This document shows positions 45,217 through 55,040 of a DNA stretch of 64,000 nt, one piece after another; positions within the stretch are counted from its first letter, which is position 1; every line of letters begins with the position of its first letter. The notes below the pieces were generated by a model. The model was not told the origin of the DNA and did no database searches. It saw only the letters and a list, made by a program, of their open reading frames with translations. Position numbers and translations under genes: made by a program. This DNA comes from Deinococcus betulae (GTDB lineage: Bacteria > Deinococcota > Deinococci > Deinococcales > Deinococcaceae): positions 1-64,000 of the forward strand of contig NZ_JAIQXU010000021.1 of assembly GCF_020166395.1 (NCBI RefSeq), written 5' to 3'.

Positions 45217-46899
45217 ATGATTGAAGAGTTGGCCGCTCTCCGTGAACAGATGGAACTCTCCACAGGTCATGTTCGGCTGAACCTCCTTCTAGAGTTGGCC
45301 TTTTTGTACCGTGATGTCGATGCGCAGCTGGGTGTATATCTTTGCCGGGAGGCTGCTGCACTCGCTGACCAGTACAATGACGCTCCGTCTCAGGCCTTGG
45401 CTTTGATTACCGAGGCAATGAATCTTGAACGCCTCGGCCACAATCTACATGCACTTGACAGATTGAGCGAAGCACAAATCATTGTTGAACGCAGCAAGGA
45501 CGCCTATGTTCTCGCCCGACTCTGGCATGCTCGTGGCATCATTGATGTGACGCGCGGACAATTTTATGAAGCGCTCCGCTCATTTCTGAGATGTGAAGGA
45601 GTCAGCGCTGTCTCGGACAATTTATGGCTCCTGAGCTCCGTGCTGAGCAATATTGCTTTGATTTATGATCAGCTGGGCGAACATGCGGCAGCAGCATCCT
45701 ATCATCAACGCTCTCTCAAATTATCCTTAGCAACAGGTCGGTCTGATGTCCAGTTTTATGCAGTCAACAACATTGGGGTCAATTGTATGTGTCTTGGTCT
45801 CTGGAAAGAGGCCCTGGCGTATCACAAGGAGGCCTATGCAGTGGCGAACTCTCAAGGACGTCTCTACGGCGTGATGCTTTCAGCTTTGAATCTGGCAGAA
45901 ACCTATACGGCGCTTGGTGAGATCGACGCAGCGCAAATTGCTTCGGAGGAGGCTATCCACCAGGCCAGACACCTCCAGGATAAGAAGATTTTAGCCGGTA
46001 GTCTTGCGATTTACGCGCAAATTCAATACAACCTTCAAAATTTTGAAGCTACAATCCTGGCCTTGCGAGAGGCGCTTCGTCTGGTCAGCGAGCTGGGAGG
46101 GTTTCACAAATCCTCCAGTTACCATCTGCTTCTTGCCGATGCTCTGCTGCGTTTAGGCGAAGATGATCGTGCTTGTTTCCATCTGCACGCGATTCTGGAT
46201 GTTGGCTTGGCCCTCCCGACAGAAGACCACCTACTGGCTTGTCAACGTCTGGTTCACCTTTTCGAAGCGAAAGGAGAGATTGACACTGCGCGGGCCTATG
46301 AAGTCAAACGTCAAGAGGCAGAGACTGCCTTTCAGACTCTACAAGACCACCACCAGAGAAAACTCACTCAGATCGAGAGTTTTGGGTTTGAATTTGCTGG
46401 GACTCGGCAGGCGTCCAGTCAAGGTGACAGTGCACATAACACAACGCTGGCTGTGGTGCAGCAGGAGTTGCAGGATGGCTTTGATCGAGCGCGCCGGCGG
46501 TTTGAGCCGTTTGCTGTTGTGGTGCTGGCGGTTGACCATTCCGAACGTGTGCCTCTAGAAGCGCTCTCTGCAGTGCAGACCACTCTGAAGCAGTTGTTGG
46601 CGACGGCGTATGACACTGTTACTCTGCTGCCCGCCGCAAATGCATTGACCTTTCTGATGCTATCAACGTTGCCGAGCCGTGAGGTGGCGCCACAAGTGCG
46701 GAAATTCGTCAAACGCGTCCAAGCCCTAAGGTGGCCGTCATCCCCTGCTCTGCGAGTTACGGCGAGTGCTGGCTGTTGCACCACCCTGGCCTGGTCGCAG
46801 GCAGAAGATATGCTGCGGGTGAGCAGTCGTCTGCTCAGCCAGGCACAAGGTCTAGGCGGCAATCAGGTCTGTGCAACTCCGCTTGAGGGACGCCAGTGA
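45217..46899 (+). CDS. TPR protein with degenerate GGDEF domain
   Basis: 560 aa. About eight tetratricopeptide-type helical repeats (residues 15-370; for example ALALITEAMNLERLGHNLHA, SVLSNIALIYDQLGEHAAA) are followed by a short coiled linker and a domain of about 150 residues with the size and ending of a GGDEF domain (FAVVVLAVDHSE, LRVTASAGCCTT, LLSQAQGLGGNQV). The catalytic GGDEF loop is absent (LLPAANALTFLML in its place), so no cyclic-di-GMP synthesis. Deinococcus TPR-GGDEF proteins act in signalling; this one may bind protein or nucleotide. No signal peptide. Lies between the astacin gene and its fragment. Confidence 0.8.
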   Translation: MIEELAALREQMELSTGHVRLNLLLELAFLYRDVDAQLGVYLCREAAALADQYNDAPSQALALITEAMNLERLGHNLHALDRLSEAQIIVERSKDAYVLARLWHARGIIDVTRGQFYEALRSFLRCEGVSAVSDNLWLLSSVLSNIALIYDQLGEHAAAASYHQRSLKLSLATGRSDVQFYAVNNIGVNCMCLGLWKEALAYHKEAYAVANSQGRLYGVMLSALNLAETYTALGEIDAAQIASEEAIHQARHLQDKKILAGSLAIYAQIQYNLQNFEATILALREALRLVSELGGFHKSSSYHLLLADALLRLGEDDRACFHLHAILDVGLALPTEDHLLACQRLVHLFEAKGEIDTARAYEVKRQEAETAFQTLQDHHQRKLTQIESFGFEFAGTRQASSQGDSAHNTTLAVVQQELQDGFDRARRRFEPFAVVVLAVDHSERVPLEALSAVQTTLKQLLATAYDTVTLLPAANALTFLMLSTLPSREVAPQVRKFVKRVQALRWPSSPALRVTASAGCCTTLAWSQAEDMLRVSSRLLSQAQGLGGNQVCATPLEGRQ

Positions 46900-46961
46900 A
46901 TTCAGGTGTGAGCTGAAGGGATTGTGGCCAATTGAGTGGAGGTCGGCTCTGACCTATCTCA

Positions 46962-47177
46962 TTGCAAAAACACGTTGGTGTCGACTGTTCCGTGGCTGTC
47001 AGGAGTTCTGATTGGTCATCGGATGACTATGACTACATCATGAATAATTCCCCATCTTACGTCAGCGCAAGGGCCGAGCCTCAGGGATCCTACTCAGGAA
47101 ATCTGAATGCTCTCGGTGAAATGTATCAACTGAGTGGAACTGATGTCCTCGGAATACGGTCTGTCTGTAACAGATAA
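46962..47177 (+). pseudogene. Astacin protease fragment
   Basis: The segment DDYDYIMNNSPSYVSARAEP, then GSYSGNLNALG and LSGTDVLGI, aligns with the Met-turn and end of the catalytic domain at 43881 (YDYDSIMNYFPPYVNART). No zinc motif, no PPC domain. Remnant of a tandem duplicate. Confidence 0.75.
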
Positions 47178-47419
47178 AATCTGCCAAGATCTAATCTATA
47201 CATTCTACAGCTCGTATTTGAAACCGCCCTACGCTGAATCTCATGCGCGGAGATTTTTATCTCTTCGTGCAAGATACACATCCATTTAACTTCCCAGAGA
47301 CGTTTGAGACATAGGACTTCGGTACCCGATTATTGAAACAACTCCCGATCCATTTTTAGAGTGTGATTTCCATTTGTACTATCCGTTCATCGCCACCCCT
47401 TGACCTTGGAGAACCCCCA

Positions 47420-49156
47420 ATGACCCGCGCACTTTTGCCTCTGACTGACCACTACGACGTGCGCCGCGATCTGAGCGGTCACCCCGCCCTCTATCCACGG
47501 GTGCGGGGCTTTTCCCTGCTGCGCTTTCCCCTGCTGAACAAAGGCACTGCTTTCACTGAAGACGAGCGCCAAGCGCTGGGGCTGGACGGCTTGCTGGCGC
47601 CGCAAGTGGACACACTGGACGAATTGATAGAGCGGCAGTACGCCGATTACCAGCGCCTGAGTGACCCCTTGGAGCAGCACATCTTCCTGCGTCACCTGCA
47701 AGACCGCAACGAGGTGCTGTTCTATGCACTGCTGTCCCGGCACATTGAGGAGATGCTGCCAGTGGTCTACACGCCCACAGTGGGCCTGGCGGTGCAGGAA
47801 TTTAGCCGGATCTACCGGTATCCACGCGGCCTAACGCTGTCGACTCGGAACATCGGCCGCGCCGATCAGGCGCTGGCGAATGTGCCTCTCAACGACGTAC
47901 GCATTATCGTCGCGACCGATTCCAGTGCCATTCTGGGGATCGGCGATCAAGGCTTTGGCGGCATGGCGATTTCGATTGGCAAGCTGTCGCTGTATACGGT
48001 GGCGGGTGGGGTGGGCCCTGACAAGACGCTGCCCGTCGAATTGGATGTGGGCACTGGCCGCGCTGACCTGCGCGCCGACCCGGCGTATCTGGGGGTGAAA
48101 CACGAGCGCCTGACCGGCGAAGCGTACCTGGCGTTCTTAGACCGTTTTGTAGAGGCGACCTTGGCCCGCTATCCCAAAGCCATCATCCAGTGGGAAGACT
48201 TCTCCAAAGACGCGGCCTTCAGCGTGCTGCACCGGTACCGCCGCGTGGTGCCCTCCTTCAATGACGATATTCAGGGCACCGGTGCGGTGGTCCTGGCTGG
48301 GGTGTTGAACGCTTGTCGCGCCAAGAACGAGCGGCTGCGCGATCAGGTCATTGTGGTCCACGGTGCAGGTGCTGGGGGCGCAGGCGTGGCGGCAGCCATC
48401 CGGGAAGGCCTGCGGCGCGAAGGTCTGACGCCCGAGGACGTGGCCGCGCGCGTCTTTGTGCTGGATTCGCGTGGCCTGCTCACCGATGACCGGCCGATGG
48501 AAGAGTACAAACGGGCGCTGGCCACGCCAAAGGCACTGGTGGCGGGCTGGAGTGGCCTGGATCTCGAAAGTGTCGTGCACCAGAGTCGCGCCACCGTCTT
48601 ACTCGGTCTGAGTGGGCAAGCGGGCATTTTTAGCGAATCTGTTGTGCGCGCCGCCCATGTCAATACCCCCCAGCCCTTGATTTTCCCGCTGTCGAATCCC
48701 ACCGCTAACACAGAAGCGCTCCCAGAAGACATCTTGCGCTGGACCGGTGGGCAAGCCATTGTGGCCACTGGAAGCCCATTTGCACCCGTCACGCTGAAGG
48801 GAATCACACATGACATCGGTCAAGGCAACAACGCCTTTATCTTTCCAGGCCTGGGGTTTGGTGCCGTGTTGGCTGGCGTGCGCGAGATTACCGATGAGAT
48901 GGTGACGGCCGCCGCCTACGCCTTGGCCGACTACACAGCGCGCGAGTGGCCGGGCCGCACTTACCCTCCCGTGTCCCAATTGGGGGTCGCCAGCGTGCAG
49001 GTGGCAGTCGCGGTCATCCGGCAGGCCTTGCGGGATGGAGTGGCGACTGATTTCAGCTTGTGGTCTTTGGACGATGCGGCTCTCCTGGAACTGGTCGAGC
49101 GCCGTTTCTGGCAACCTGAGTACCTCCCGTTCCGGGTGGAAGAGGCCGCAAATTGA
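47420..49156 (+). CDS. maeA: Malic enzyme (NAD-dependent type)
   Basis: 578 aa, the length of large MaeA/SfcA-type enzymes that oxidatively decarboxylate malate to pyruvate. Landmarks: [10 protein letters not shown] with the catalytic Tyr, [41 protein letters not shown], the nucleotide fold [27 protein letters not shown], and [16 protein letters not shown] lies about nine bases before the ATG at 47420. The central-metabolism gene in an otherwise accessory region; transcribed alone. Confidence 0.93.
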   Translation: MTRALLPLTDHYDVRRDLSGHPALYPRVRGFSLLRFPLLNKGTAFTEDERQALGLDGLLAPQVDTLDELIERQYADYQRLSDPLEQHIFLRHLQDRNEVLFYALLSRHIEEMLPVVYTPTVGLAVQEFSRIYRYPRGLTLSTRNIGRADQALANVPLNDVRIIVATDSSAILGIGDQGFGGMAISIGKLSLYTVAGGVGPDKTLPVELDVGTGRADLRADPAYLGVKHERLTGEAYLAFLDRFVEATLARYPKAIIQWEDFSKDAAFSVLHRYRRVVPSFNDDIQGTGAVVLAGVLNACRAKNERLRDQVIVVHGAGAGGAGVAAAIREGLRREGLTPEDVAARVFVLDSRGLLTDDRPMEEYKRALATPKALVAGWSGLDLESVVHQSRATVLLGLSGQAGIFSESVVRAAHVNTPQPLIFPLSNPTANTEALPEDILRWTGGQAIVATGSPFAPVTLKGITHDIGQGNNAFIFPGLGFGAVLAGVREITDEMVTAAAYALADYTAREWPGRTYPPVSQLGVASVQVAVAVIRQALRDGVATDFSLWSLDDAALLELVERRFWQPEYLPFRVEEAAN

Positions 49157-49159
49157 TCC

Positions 49160-49985
49160 TGATTCAGGCCAGAACGCCGTTGAGGGAGGTGTGAAATTGT
49201 GCGCGAGGATGGCCAGGACGACACGCCGTCGGAGTGAGCGTGGCGTCTTGGTGTGAACGGAGCAGGTCTGGGCCTCCACCACTCCATCAACGACCGCTTC
49301 AATGCGTTTTTGCGTTCTCGCATGGCAGACTGGCCGCCACCTGGTGTCGTACCGGGCAGTGCTCTTTGATGGGAACACATCCCCCAGGCAGCAGTACACC
49401 TTATCCCTAATGCTGGGTGGCCTGCCGAAGTCGGCCACCGCTGGCTGAGCTCAGAGCTCACAGTCGTATTTTGCAGGTTCGCTCGGTAGAGCAGCTCTTG
49501 CACGATGTCACCAGATGGGGTTATCCATGCATGAAGCTTATGTCTGTAGACGTCGCTCTGCGTCCCAAAGCCCCACCGAGTTCTGGGGAACCTGCACCGG
49601 TTGCCCCTCTTGGGCCGGCAGACGGGCAGTGCATGGAATTGACAATCACTTCTGCACAGCGCTGTGACGGGCTGGTCATCGCTTTAAGTTGTTCGAGCAG
49701 CCGTTGCCTCTGATACGGACTCCGATTGAATCGTTTGCAAAAACGATGAAATCCGAGCGGAGCGAGAAGGAGAAAAACGGGTTCCGGACGTGGAGTTGGC
49801 AAATCGGCGTTTTCCCGATTTGTCAACGAAACAAAGGGAATCCGTATGAGTGTACGCCTGCGTGCAGGAGGGAAGATCGACACGATCTTCCCTCAAGATG
49901 CTCCACCAGATGGATGGGAACGTATTTGAACAGCAGACGGCTGAGCAACAGGGCGACCAGCAGGGCGTTACTCCCCCTCTGATGC
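49160..49985 (-). pseudogene. IS982-type transposase remnant split by a repeat
   Basis: On the minus strand: ALLVALLLSRLLFKYVPIHL (N-terminal part, about 49850-49985), then the 141-bp repeat, then ALPVCRPKRGNRCRFPRTRW, TQSDVYRHKLHAWITPSGDI, and finally RKRIEAVVDGVVEAQ with LRRRVVLAILAHN. Several frame changes. The N-terminal and central parts lie on opposite sides of the repeat, which therefore inserted into the element. Confidence 0.7.
49710..49850. repeat. 141-bp mobile repeat (MITE-like), copy 2
   Basis: Same length as the copy at 31843. Ends CTGATACGGACTCCGATT and GGAATCCGTATGAG. Internal hairpin CAAATCGG/CCGATTTG, where copy 1 has CAAACCAG/CTGGTTTG: the two arms changed together. Lies within the IS982 remnant. 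Confidence 0.85.
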
Positions 49986-50143
49986 GAATACTGTTTGCGG
50001 TCGTTGGAGTGTCGTCTGGCCCAGTGGTGAAGAAGCCGGATGACGGCTCAATTGTGATGGAGACGGTCTCGAGCTATACCGTCTCCATTTTTTGCCTTCT
50101 GAGAGCTGCTGACCCGGTCAAGGAGTGATCCCCAAACGAGGTT

Positions 50144-51025
50144 TCAGATGGGGTAATTCACGAGGTCATTCCCAACCGAGGACGCCTCTGTGAACGCCAG
50201 AACATTCACGCTCTCCAGAATCTGGAGAAAGAACGCCGGGTCGCCCTGCCATTCCCGCGTGTACCCGAGGTCACGTGAGATCCGCTGCGCCGCCTGATTC
50301 AAGAGGCCCAGTTCCTGTTCCAGCACAGCCCGGGACGGAGGCGTGCTGCGCGAGCGCTCCAGGCCAATAGACGCCACCAGACGGCCGTCCCCCTGAAACA
50401 CTGGGGCCGCGAGGTCACAGCGGTCGGCCGGCTGCCGGCTGACCTCCAGCGCCAGCCAGGCTTTGCGGGTCAGGCCATCCAGCAGCTCCTGGTGTGGGCG
50501 GGTGTGTGGGTGCTCGGCCCAGAGGCTCGCCAGGACGCTGCGCCGCACCTCCTGCGGGGCGAAGGCCAGCAGCACCCGTGAGACCGCCCCCGCCGACAGA
50601 TCCAGCGCGGCGCCCACCTGCACCCGTTCGGCGGGGTGTTCTGGAGACGCCACCACCTCCAGGGTGAGGGCTTCCTGGCTTTCCAGCACAGACCAGCTGA
50701 CCGCCAACCCCGTCAGGCGGTGCAGGTGCTCCAGGTGGGGCAGCGCGAGGCGGCGCGAGGGCGAGGACGCCATGGCGTTGGCACTGAGCCGAACGAGCTG
50801 ACTGCCCAGCCGGTACTGCATGTGGTCACGGCGCAGGAACTGATATTTCTCTAACACCCGGATGGCGCGCAGACAACTTGCGGAGGGCAGGCCACTGGCC
50901 CTCGACAGCCCTGAGAGGGTCCAGACCGGTTCCTTGGCCGTAAAAAATGTCAGCAGATAGAGGGGCCGCTCCAGCGTGGGCACGGCCGGATCGTCGGAGG
51001 GGTTGGTGGACTGGGCAGGGGACAT
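50144..51025 (-). CDS. IclR-family transcriptional regulator
   Basis: 293 aa from ATG at 51025. N-terminal winged helix-turn-helix (YLLTFFTAKEPVWTLSGLSR, ASCLRAIRVLEKYQFLRRD) and a C-terminal GAF-like ligand domain (SVLESQEALTLEVV, GAALDLSAGAVSRVLLAFAP, APVFQGDGRLVASIGLE). Longer than usual by about 40 residues at the C-terminus. Its target is unclear: neither the malic enzyme nor the sugar importer is adjacent. Confidence 0.85.
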   Translation of the reverse strand: MSPAQSTNPSDDPAVPTLERPLYLLTFFTAKEPVWTLSGLSRASGLPSASCLRAIRVLEKYQFLRRDHMQYRLGSQLVRLSANAMASSPSRRLALPHLEHLHRLTGLAVSWSVLESQEALTLEVVASPEHPAERVQVGAALDLSAGAVSRVLLAFAPQEVRRSVLASLWAEHPHTRPHQELLDGLTRKAWLALEVSRQPADRCDLAAPVFQGDGRLVASIGLERSRSTPPSRAVLEQELGLLNQAAQRISRDLGYTREWQGDPAFFLQILESVNVLAFTEASSVGNDLVNYPI

Positions 51026-51561
51026 GGAAAGGCCTGTGTTCAGAGCAGAAGGGGGTAAGGTCGGCTGACCCCGTTCAGACGACAAGTCTACCTGTTCGTG
51101 ACCTTCTGGCCGGCTCATCCCTGACCGGTGGCCATGACCCGGTTGCCCCCCAGGCCCTGGGCCTGGCTGAGCAGGCGTTCTGCGGAGCGCGCAGAGGTGT
51201 AGATGCTTCATCACCGAGACTGGAACGCGAGATACGGCGGCCAGCAGCAGTCGCCAACTTCATAAGTCCAGTGTTGGGTGAGCAGAACTCAGTGCACGGG
51301 AAAGGATGCTGAATGACCTGGGTCAGAGGGAGTAGAGAAGTAAGGACGAGTGATTTCGGCACTTGTTGCATCAGGTGCTCCAGGCGTGCTGATGAAGGTC
51401 ATTAGATCCTAAGTCATTCTTTTCGATGAATGAAATTATCTTGGCTCTAGGATCCTTTATCGGTAAAGTTGCCTATACATATTAATTTATTCACACTTTG
51501 CTGACATCTACACTCACGTCGTCACCACAACGTTTTTCCTGCACTGCACCTGCGGTGGCCC
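51026..51561. other. Intergenic stretch between the regulator and subtilase
   Basis: No supportable gene. The last 150 bases are AT-rich, with TACACT near 51516 as a possible -10 for the subtilase. Confidence 0.4.
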
Positions 51562-51563
51562 TT

Positions 51564-51582
51564 TTGTTCGCTCAGTGAACAA
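51564..51582 (+). promoter_or_regulatory. Inverted repeat before the subtilase RBS
   Basis: TTGTTC (51564-51569) and GAACAA (51577-51582), loop of seven, just upstream of TGGAGG. An operator or an mRNA hairpin controlling translation. Confidence 0.45.
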
Positions 51583-51598
51583 TTGTCTGGAGGCTCAT

Positions 51599-53227
51599 AT
51601 GAATGTACGGCTCGCTACTGGAACCCTTGGCTTGACCCTGCTCCTTGCTGCTTGTGGACAACAGACCCCGACTGCACAGCAGCCCACTGCTCAGCCTAAA
51701 CTTCAAGGCTCGCTGCCGACGACCGTGACGCGTACAGCTGCCCCTTTGCTGGGCACGAGCAACCCTGCAGCCATTCCTGGCCAATACATCGTGGTCCTGA
51801 GTGAAGGCGCTGTCAGCAATCTGTCCGTGCAGAGTGCCGGCGGATTGGTGAGCAGCCTTGGTCTGAACCCGCAGGGCGTGACGATTCAGCACGTCTACGG
51901 GGCGGCCCTCAACGGCTTTGCCGCCAAACTGAGCGCGCAGAACCTGCAAACGCTACGCAGTGATCCCCGTGTGAAATACATTGAGCAGGACTCCACCTTC
52001 ACGGCGAGTGCGACGCAGTCCAATGCCACCTGGGGCATTGACCGTGTTGATCAGCGCAGCTTGCCGCTCAGCGGCACGTACACTTACGATGTCACGGCAA
52101 GCAACGTGACGGCGTACATCATTGACACTGGGATCCGGACGACTCACCAGCAGTACGGTGGCCGTGCCGTTTGGGGCATCAACCAGACAGGTGACGGTCA
52201 GAACACGGACTGTAATGGCCACGGCACTCACGTCGCGGGCACGGTCGGCAGCACGACCTATGGTGTGGCGAAGAGTGTCAAACTGGTCGCTGTCAAGGTG
52301 TTGGGGTGCGACGGTTCTGGTTCCAACAGTGGCATCATTGCGGGTGTCAATTGGGCGGTCAGCAACAAGAGTGGCCCGGCAGTGGCGAACATGAGCCTGG
52401 GTGGCGGCTTCAGCCAGGCCTCCAATGACGCTGTGACCAACGCATACAACAAGGGTCTCTTCATTGCGGTAGCCGCTGGCAACAACAATGGCGATGCGTG
52501 CCAGATCTCTCCAGCTAGTGCGCCGAATGCATTTACTGTTGGGGCCACCACCAAAGCTGACCGCCGGGCCGATCCGCAGGACTGGGGCTATGACCGCAAC
52601 GGGAACCCTCTGGGCAGCAATTACGGGACCTGTGTGGATATCCTCGCTCCAGGGACTGGCATTCTCAGCACAGTGAGGACCAGCGATACCTCGGTGGACG
52701 ATAAGAACTGGAACGGCACCTCCATGGCCACACCCCATGTGACGGGCGCAGCCGCCCTAGTCCTGTCTGCCAACCCGAGCTACACGCCAGCTCAAGTCGC
52801 TTCGGCGCTGAACAACACCGCCACGACAGGCAAGCTGACGAACCTCAATGGCAGCCCGAACAAACTGCTGTTCACCAACCCTGGTGGCGGGACCACCCCG
52901 ACGCCAGACCCTGATCCCACGCCGACCCCCGGCAGCAAGACCTACACCGGCACCGTGAATGCTGGCCAGTTCAGCTACCAGCCCGGCACAGCAGGCTTTA
53001 CCTATGCGGGCGGTACCCTGAAAGCGACCCTCACTGGCGCCACCGGCACCGACTTTGATCTCTACCTCCTGAAAAAGAACACGAACGGGACCTGGGCCTA
53101 CGTGGCCGAGAGCGAAACCCCCTCCAGCAGCGAAACCATTACGTACAACGCGACCAGCGGCACGTATGTCTGGGGCGTGTATGGGTACGCTGGCAGCGGT
53201 CAGTACACCCTCGTCGAAACAAAATAA
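51599..53227 (+). CDS. Subtilisin-type serine protease (S8) with PPC domain
   Basis: 542 aa; start at 51599 behind TGGAGG. Lipobox-like LLLAAC at residues 14-19 region. Inhibitor I9 pro-domain (GQYIVVLSEG to VKYIEQDSTF), then the catalytic domain with D176 (IIDTGI), H211 (GHGTHVAG) and S375 (NGTSMATPH), closest in style to the aqualysin/proteinase K group. A Pro/Thr/Asp linker leads to a C-terminal PPC-like domain (YTGTVNAGQFSY, YAGGTLKATL, FDLYLLKK, YTLVETK), nearly the same as that of the astacin at 43881. Exported; major extracellular proteolysis expected. Confidence 0.93.
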   Translation: MNVRLATGTLGLTLLLAACGQQTPTAQQPTAQPKLQGSLPTTVTRTAAPLLGTSNPAAIPGQYIVVLSEGAVSNLSVQSAGGLVSSLGLNPQGVTIQHVYGAALNGFAAKLSAQNLQTLRSDPRVKYIEQDSTFTASATQSNATWGIDRVDQRSLPLSGTYTYDVTASNVTAYIIDTGIRTTHQQYGGRAVWGINQTGDGQNTDCNGHGTHVAGTVGSTTYGVAKSVKLVAVKVLGCDGSGSNSGIIAGVNWAVSNKSGPAVANMSLGGGFSQASNDAVTNAYNKGLFIAVAAGNNNGDACQISPASAPNAFTVGATTKADRRADPQDWGYDRNGNPLGSNYGTCVDILAPGTGILSTVRTSDTSVDDKNWNGTSMATPHVTGAAALVLSANPSYTPAQVASALNNTATTGKLTNLNGSPNKLLFTNPGGGTTPTPDPDPTPTPGSKTYTGTVNAGQFSYQPGTAGFTYAGGTLKATLTGATGTDFDLYLLKKNTNGTWAYVAESETPSSSETITYNATSGTYVWGVYGYAGSGQYTLVETK

Positions 53228-53256
53228 TCCTCTCCCAGTGGCGGCTGGGGACTGGA

Positions 53257-53287
53257 GGGGCACGCCAAGGCGTGCCCCTTACTGATT
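53257..53287 (+). terminator. Terminator of the subtilase gene
   Basis: GGGGCACG and CGTGCCCC around CCAAGG, followed by TTACTGATT, 27 bases after the stop. Confidence 0.75.
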
Positions 53288-53419
53288 CAGACACCACTGA
53301 GAGAGAACCAATCAAACGAAAAACGCTTGTCCGAACTCTTCGCCCCGACGTCCCGACATCTTCGCCGAGGTTCTATGAAACGTCACCTGACCGGGTGTGG
53401 CAAGTTGTTGGTGCTCAGA

Positions 53420-53460
53420 GGTGCGGCGCGTGGTCTGAAGTTCAGACCACGCGCCGCACC
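53420..53460. repeat. Perfect palindrome at the IS6 transposase stop
   Basis: 20-bp arms (GGTGCGGCGCGTGGTCTGAA and its complement) around a single G. The TGA of the transposase is in an arm, exactly as in the unrelated-sequence palindrome at 18273. Confidence 0.85.
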
Positions 53461-54150
53461 ACTTCCTGCCACGTCTTGAACGCAGATTGTTGCTGGTAAC
53501 GACGATGGCGAGCGCGGACAGTGGAGCGAGCGGCGTGGTGAATGTTCGAGACTCGAGCGTGCACGCCCGAGAAAGCCCTGTGCTCGTGGTCGTGACCTGA
53601 ACCCCCGCTGCTGACGTTCGTGTCGTGGTGTGGAGCGGTGAGAGTGCAGGGTCAGATTTTTGCATCAGGCGGAGGAGATGACTTGGACGTGCTCCACGCT
53701 GTGGAGCACAGGAACTTGCCGAAGGGCTGCACCAGAACTCCAGAGCTTGTCCGTATGGATGACCTCCGGCACGTCGTCCTTCCTCAGCAGCCGGGAGAAG
53801 AACGATTGGGCGGCCTCCGTGTCTCGGTGTTGCGGTAACACGACGTCCAACACGGCGCCATGCTCGTTGACCGCCCGCCAGAGCCAGTGTTTGACGCCGC
53901 CGACATCCACGTACAGTTCATCGAGGTGCCACCGGGAACCACGACGTGGTTCCCGGTGGCGAAGGCGCTGGGCGAAGAGATCGCTGAAGTTGATGCACCA
54001 AGTGCGGATAGATTCACGGGTTACGCAGATGCCTGCTCCAACAACAGTTCTTCGATATCGCGGTCGCTCAGGGTCAATCGGTGGGAGAGCCACACAGCGT
54101 ACCCAATGACCGCGAGAGGGAACCAGTCGCCGGGGAGCTCCTGGCCGCTC
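53442..54150 (-). pseudogene. IS6 transposase, broken
   Basis: Frame 1: AVIGYAVWLSHRLTLSDRDI to ELLLEQ; frame 2: GICVTRESIRTWCINFSDLF, WHLDELYVDVGGVKHWLWRA, VIHTDKLWSSGAAL, ending at a TGA after VISSA; beyond it, recognisable but degraded SHRSTPRHERQQRGF and a C-terminal AFKTWQEVVRRVV. At least one shift and one stop. Confidence 0.8.
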
Positions 54151-54188
54151 AACACCGCGTCACCCTACCCCAACACCTTGCCACAACT

Positions 54189-55040
54189 TTACTTCAATGC
54201 TCCTCCCGTAATGCCACTGACCAATTGCCGGGAAAACACGGCGTACAGCACCATAATGGGTACGATGGCCAGCGTCAGAGCCGCCAGAACTGCGTTGTAA
54301 TCGTTGACGAATTGCCCTAGAAACGCGCTTGCCCCCAGCACTACCGTTTTGGTCTTCTCGCCTGGTGCCAGGATGAGTGGGAACCACAAGTCATTCCAGA
54401 TCGGAATCATACTGATGGCTGTCACGGCCCCGATGGCTGGGCGTACCAGGGGCAGGATGAGAGTGTAGACGCGGTATTCGCTGGCGCCGTCAATCCGGGC
54501 CGCCTCTTTCAGATCCCGCGGCACACCCTGCATGAAGGAGCGCAGGACAAATACCGCCAGTGGAATGCCCTGCGCCGTGTAGACCAGGATCAGGGCCCAG
54601 AGCGTATTGACGAGATGCAGACTGACCATCAAGTTCAAGATGCCCACCGTCCCCAGGCGAATAGGCACCATGATGCCGATAGATAGGTACAGGGCCAAAA
54701 GCGGGTTGAGGCGGAAGCGGTATTCGCTGAGTGCGAAAGCTGCCATGCTACTCACCAGCACGATCAGCAGCAGAGAACCAACCGTGACGGTCAGGCTATT
54801 GAGAAAGAACAAGCCGAAATTTGCGGAACTGGCCACCGTTTTATACCCTTCGAGTGTGAAGCTCTGTGCGGTGGGCAGCGCAAACGGCTGCGCAAAAATG
54901 CTCAGACGGTCCTTGAATGAATTCATGATGATCAGCAGTGTGGGCAACGTCGCCAGCAGACTGAACAGCAGAAGACCTGCGTGAGCCAGCACCTGAGCGC
55001 GGCGGCCGACCACTGGCGCACTTTGATCTGCGGCGGTCAC
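54189..55040 (-). CDS. Sugar ABC transporter permease (MalG type)
   Basis: 283 aa, six helices. The ATPase-contact loop EAARIDGASEYRVYTLILPL (EAA motif) is complete. Overlaps the upstream permease by four bases. Substrate type from family: carbohydrates of the CUT1 class. The IS6 begins two bases after its stop codon region; the C-terminus (SGITGGALK) looks normal. Confidence 0.9.
   Translation of the reverse strand: MTAADQSAPVVGRRAQVLAHAGLLLFSLLATLPTLLIIMNSFKDRLSIFAQPFALPTAQSFTLEGYKTVASSANFGLFFLNSLTVTVGSLLLIVLVSSMAAFALSEYRFRLNPLLALYLSIGIMVPIRLGTVGILNLMVSLHLVNTLWALILVYTAQGIPLAVFVLRSFMQGVPRDLKEAARIDGASEYRVYTLILPLVRPAIGAVTAISMIPIWNDLWFPLILAPGEKTKTVVLGASAFLGQFVNDYNAVLAALTLAIVPIMVLYAVFSRQLVSGITGGALK

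Larger units (their letters stand above)
53395..54187 (-). mobile_element. IS6-family element, decayed
   Basis: 793 bp. Ends: GTGTGGCAAGTTGTTGG at 53395 and the complement of GTTGTGGCAAGGTGTTGG ending at 54187, imperfect inverted repeats. The right end directly touches the permease gene at 54189. Confidence 0.75.
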
